Shown here: positions 61,787 through 64,000 of the stretch, piece by piece
Layout of the letters: the number at the start of each line of letters is the position of its first letter
Numbering within the stretch: the first letter of the stretch is position 1
Notes under the pieces: model-generated
Database searches by the model: none
Told to the model about the DNA's origin: nothing
What the model saw: only the letters and a program-made list of their open reading frames with translations
Translations under genes and position numbers: made by a program
NCBI GenBank assembly: GCA_021561035.1
Contig: CP067346.1
Location: 2,573,001 to 2,637,000 of the forward strand
Length of the DNA stretch: 64,000 nt
Direction: 5' to 3'
From: Clostridioides sp. ES-S-0054-01
Lineage (GTDB): Bacteria > Bacillota > Clostridia > Peptostreptococcales > Peptostreptococcaceae

Positions 61787-63856
61787 TTAATTTAATGAAA
61801 TTTCTTTCAATGTATCTTTGAATTTATCTATAATTTCTTTTTTGAGTGCCATGTTTTCTTTTAATTGTAGATTATTATCTTCACCCAATATATAGCGAGC
61901 TTCTTGCTGTGCTAACTTCAATATTTTTATATGCTTAAACAGGTTTGCTACCTTAAGTTCTGGAAGACCATGTTGCCTTGTCCCAAAAAATTCTCCAGGA
62001 CCTCTTATTTCTAAATCTTTCTCTGAAATCTTAAAACCATCATTGGTCTCTTCCATTATAGCCATTCGTTGCCTACATACATCTGTTTTAGAATCATAAA
62101 TTAGTACACAATACGATTTATGACTACCTCTTCCAACCCGACCTCTAAGTTGATGTAATTGTGCAAGTCCAAATCTCTCTGCATTTTCTATTATCATTAA
62201 TGTCGCATTTGGCACATTGACACCGACTTCTATAACCGTTGTTGAAACTAAAATATCTATTTCTTTATTTTTAAAACGTCCCATTACTTCGTCTTTTTCA
62301 CTTGACTTCATTTTACCATGAAGCAACCCAAGCCTTAAGTCATGGAAATATTCAGCTCTTAATTCCTCAACAAGTTCAACAGCTGATTTAGCTTCTATAG
62401 CTTCACTTTCTGCTACCAAAGGACATACAATATACACCTGTCTTCCTGATTCAACCTCTCTTCTTACAAGGTTGTTATATGCTCTATCTCTCTTACTTTT
62501 TTCAATAGCAAGCGTTTCTATTGGCTGTCTTCCTGGAGGAAGTTCGTCTATAATAGAAATGTCTAAATCTCCATAAAGTATAAGTGCTAAGGTTCTCGGT
62601 ATTGGCGTTGCTGTCATTACCAGTATATCTGGATTTACACCTTTCAATGAAAGTTTACTTCTTTGCATAACACCAAATCTATGCTGTTCATCCGTTATAA
62701 CTAAACCAATTTTATTAAATTCAACCTTATCTTCAATTAGTGCATGTGTACCTATCAATATATCAATTTCATTATTTTTTATTTGTTCTAATACTGTATC
62801 CTTTTGCTTTTTTGTAAGACTACCTATTAGTAGACCTACATTTATTCCAAAATCTTTTAGAGACTCAGTAAGCGAAATGTAATGTTGCCCTGCTAATATC
62901 TCTGTAGGAGCCATCAAAGCACCTTGATAACCATTTAAAACACAATTTGCAAGTGCTAAGAGAGCTACTACTGTCTTACCACTCCCTACATCACCTTGAA
63001 CCAATCTATTCATTATTTTCTCTGAATTCATATCTTGTATAATTTCATCTAATGCTCTATTTTGAGCTTTAGTCAGTTTAAATGGTAAAGCACTCATTAT
63101 TTTTTTTAAATCTTTACTTGTTTCAAATTTTATTCCATTTTCTTTATTTCTTCCACTTTTAAATACAAACAATCCTAGTTGTAGTATAAGTAATTCTTCA
63201 AATACAATTCTATATAAAGCTATTTTTAATGATTCTTTATTAATTGGTGAATGTATATTTCTAACAGCAAAATCTATACTACATAACCTATATTTCTCTA
63301 TAATTCTCTGTGGCATATATTCTTGTATAATTAAGTCTTTATCTTCAAGCACTGTTCTAATTATACTCATAATTTCTTTATTTGTAACACCATATGTAAG
63401 CTGGTACACAGGCATAAATCTACATGTATTCTTAGGTGAATTAGTAAGATATTCTAATTCACATGATGTAAGTTCTAAATAATTAAATTTTTTCTTAACC
63501 TTCCCAAAAACTAATATTGAATCTCCTGGACGAAATGTATTTTTTATATAGCTCTTATTAAAAAATACTAATTTAGCTAAGCCTGTCTCATCTTTTACAT
63601 CAATTTTTGTTAAAGTCATACCTTCTTTTGGACTAAATGTATTTATACTTGATATTACTGCTTTTATTGTAACTTTCTCATTATCCTCTAATTGTGCTAT
63701 TTTCTTTAGATTGTTTCTATCTTCAAATTGTCTTGGAAAATAATACAATAGGTCTTTTAATGTAAATATACCCAATTTATTTAGCTTATCTGCTTTTTTA
63801 GGTCCTATTCCTTTAACATATTGAACATCTTTATATAAATCCAACAAATATATCAC
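61787..63856 (-). CDS. recG: ATP-dependent DNA helicase RecG
   Basis: This 689-residue superfamily 2 helicase remodels stalled forks and branched recombination intermediates. It has an N-terminal wedge domain with an OB fold (VKGIGPKKADKLNKLGI; helix-hairpin-helix), Walker A GDVGSGKTVV, DEQHRFGV (DExH box), TATPIPRT (motif III) and the C-terminal QLRGRVGRG and GPGEFFGTRQ hallmarks. The start may be GTG 63856 or TTG 63847; AGGTG lies six bases before the latter, which better matches family N-termini (LLDLYKDVQYVKG). Confidence 0.96.
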   Translation of the reverse strand: MIYLLDLYKDVQYVKGIGPKKADKLNKLGIFTLKDLLYYFPRQFEDRNNLKKIAQLEDNEKVTIKAVISSINTFSPKEGMTLTKIDVKDETGLAKLVFFNKSYIKNTFRPGDSILVFGKVKKKFNYLELTSCELEYLTNSPKNTCRFMPVYQLTYGVTNKEIMSIIRTVLEDKDLIIQEYMPQRIIEKYRLCSIDFAVRNIHSPINKESLKIALYRIVFEELLILQLGLFVFKSGRNKENGIKFETSKDLKKIMSALPFKLTKAQNRALDEIIQDMNSEKIMNRLVQGDVGSGKTVVALLALANCVLNGYQGALMAPTEILAGQHYISLTESLKDFGINVGLLIGSLTKKQKDTVLEQIKNNEIDILIGTHALIEDKVEFNKIGLVITDEQHRFGVMQRSKLSLKGVNPDILVMTATPIPRTLALILYGDLDISIIDELPPGRQPIETLAIEKSKRDRAYNNLVRREVESGRQVYIVCPLVAESEAIEAKSAVELVEELRAEYFHDLRLGLLHGKMKSSEKDEVMGRFKNKEIDILVSTTVIEVGVNVPNATLMIIENAERFGLAQLHQLRGRVGRGSHKSYCVLIYDSKTDVCRQRMAIMEETNDGFKISEKDLEIRGPGEFFGTRQHGLPELKVANLFKHIKILKLAQQEARYILGEDNNLQLKENMALKKEIIDKFKDTLKEISLN

Positions 63857-63867
63857 CTACTACACAA

Positions 63868-63914
63868 AAATCCTGTACAACCAATTTTATAAAAGCTACT
63901 TGGTCATACAGGTT
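63868..63914 (-). terminator. Terminator between fakA and recG
   Basis: CCTGTATGACCAA (complement of 63900-63912) pairs with TTGGTTGTACAGG (complement of 63872-63884), one mismatch, followed by ATTTTTGTG on the minus strand. Confidence 0.75.
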
Positions 63915-63924
63915 CTTATAATCA

Positions 63925-64000
63925 TTATTCAACTGAAATTAAGTAATAATAAAGAGGTTGTCCTCCATAATATAACTCTACATCTACATCTTCAAATTTT
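63925..64000 (-). CDS. C-terminal end of fatty acid kinase FakA (DAK2-domain protein), partial
   Basis: The minus-strand frame entering from the right edge reads KFEDVDVELYYGGQPLYYYL, then ISVE and TAA. The GGQPLYYYLISVE ending is characteristic of the YloV/FakA family (DAK2 domain, fatty acid kinase catalytic subunit), which lies upstream of recG in many Firmicutes. Only 24 codons are visible. Confidence 0.7.
   Translation of the reverse strand, partial: KFEDVDVELYYGGQPLYYYLISVE

Noticed and set aside
1-64000. CRISPR arrays, tRNA or rRNA genes, prophage modules
   Set aside because: No regularly spaced repeats, no GGTTCGAATC-type tRNA 3' halves in a cloverleaf context, and no phage structural or integrase genes were seen. 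A tRNAscan-SE or PHASTER run would be decisive.

Overview
The window is low-G+C Firmicute DNA, and several features point to Clostridioides difficile or a very close relative. These are the strongly AT-biased codon use, strong GGAGG ribosome binding sites, a T-box in front of leuS, a surface 5'-nucleotidase ending in SPKTG (the motif type used by C. difficile sortase B), a clostridial cellulose-type exopolysaccharide operon, and the leuS/rsfS/yqeK/nadD and recG/rsmD/coaD housekeeping clusters. The species call is inference from recall; no database was searched. I saw no rRNA, tRNA, CRISPR array, intact insertion sequence or prophage.

Left part (1-19.6 kb). The 5' two thirds of argH lie on the minus strand behind an unusual T-box-like leader. 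Next come a HAD phosphatase, a HisC-like aminotransferase, a P-type Ca/Mn ATPase under a yybP-ykoY manganese riboswitch, a VanY-type D,D-carboxypeptidase, and a TetR regulator with a DHA2 drug exporter. A complete alpha-glucoside PTS operon follows (EIIA, LicT-type antiterminator, EIICB, GH4 phospho-alpha-glucosidase) with its own promoter and RAT/terminator. An ilvA-ridA pair (deaminase plus enamine/imine hydrolase) and an asparagine/aspartate catabolic pair (aspartate 4-decarboxylase, asparaginase) close this part.

Decayed zone (19.6-21.4 kb). It holds a broken VOC-family gene start, a 21-bp inverted repeat, a VanZ-like gene, a helix-turn-helix gene with two compensating frameshifts, and one copy of a ~110-bp MITE-like repeat. 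The second copy of that repeat lies near 50.1 kb.

Middle part (21.4-42.8 kb). leuS (T-box) and the nadD-yqeK-rsfS operon are followed by recX, a 27-residue membrane peptide, a GH13 branching enzyme, a truncated ECF-transporter relic and a class V aminotransferase. A two-component system then sits with an ABC exporter (LolCD/MacB type). The sortase-anchored nucleotidase, ribonuclease Z, a CoA-disulfide reductase-like flavoprotein and a TcyP-like cystine transporter end this part.

Right part (42.8-64 kb, all minus strand). There are three systems. (1) A five-gene exopolysaccharide operon: GH5 cellulase, cellulose synthase with a PilZ c-di-GMP domain, a membrane-anchored partner, an MBOAT acyltransferase and an AlgX-like acetyltransferase; the expected product is an O-acetylated beta-glucan controlled by c-di-GMP. 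(2) A carbohydrate ABC importer (binding protein, two permeases, no ATPase) with a DUF4091-type enzyme, a cre site and a 30-bp perfect palindrome between the binding-protein and permease genes. (3) An ascorbate-family PTS operon (PRD regulator with fused EIIA, EIIB, EIIC, SIS isomerase) whose EIIC is preceded by a seven-codon leader ORF. The housekeeping run coiled-coil protein, coaD, rsmD, recG and the end of fakA closes the window. The clearest multi-gene system is the exopolysaccharide operon. The least explained sequence features are the argH leader, the MITE-like repeat and the intercistronic palindrome.
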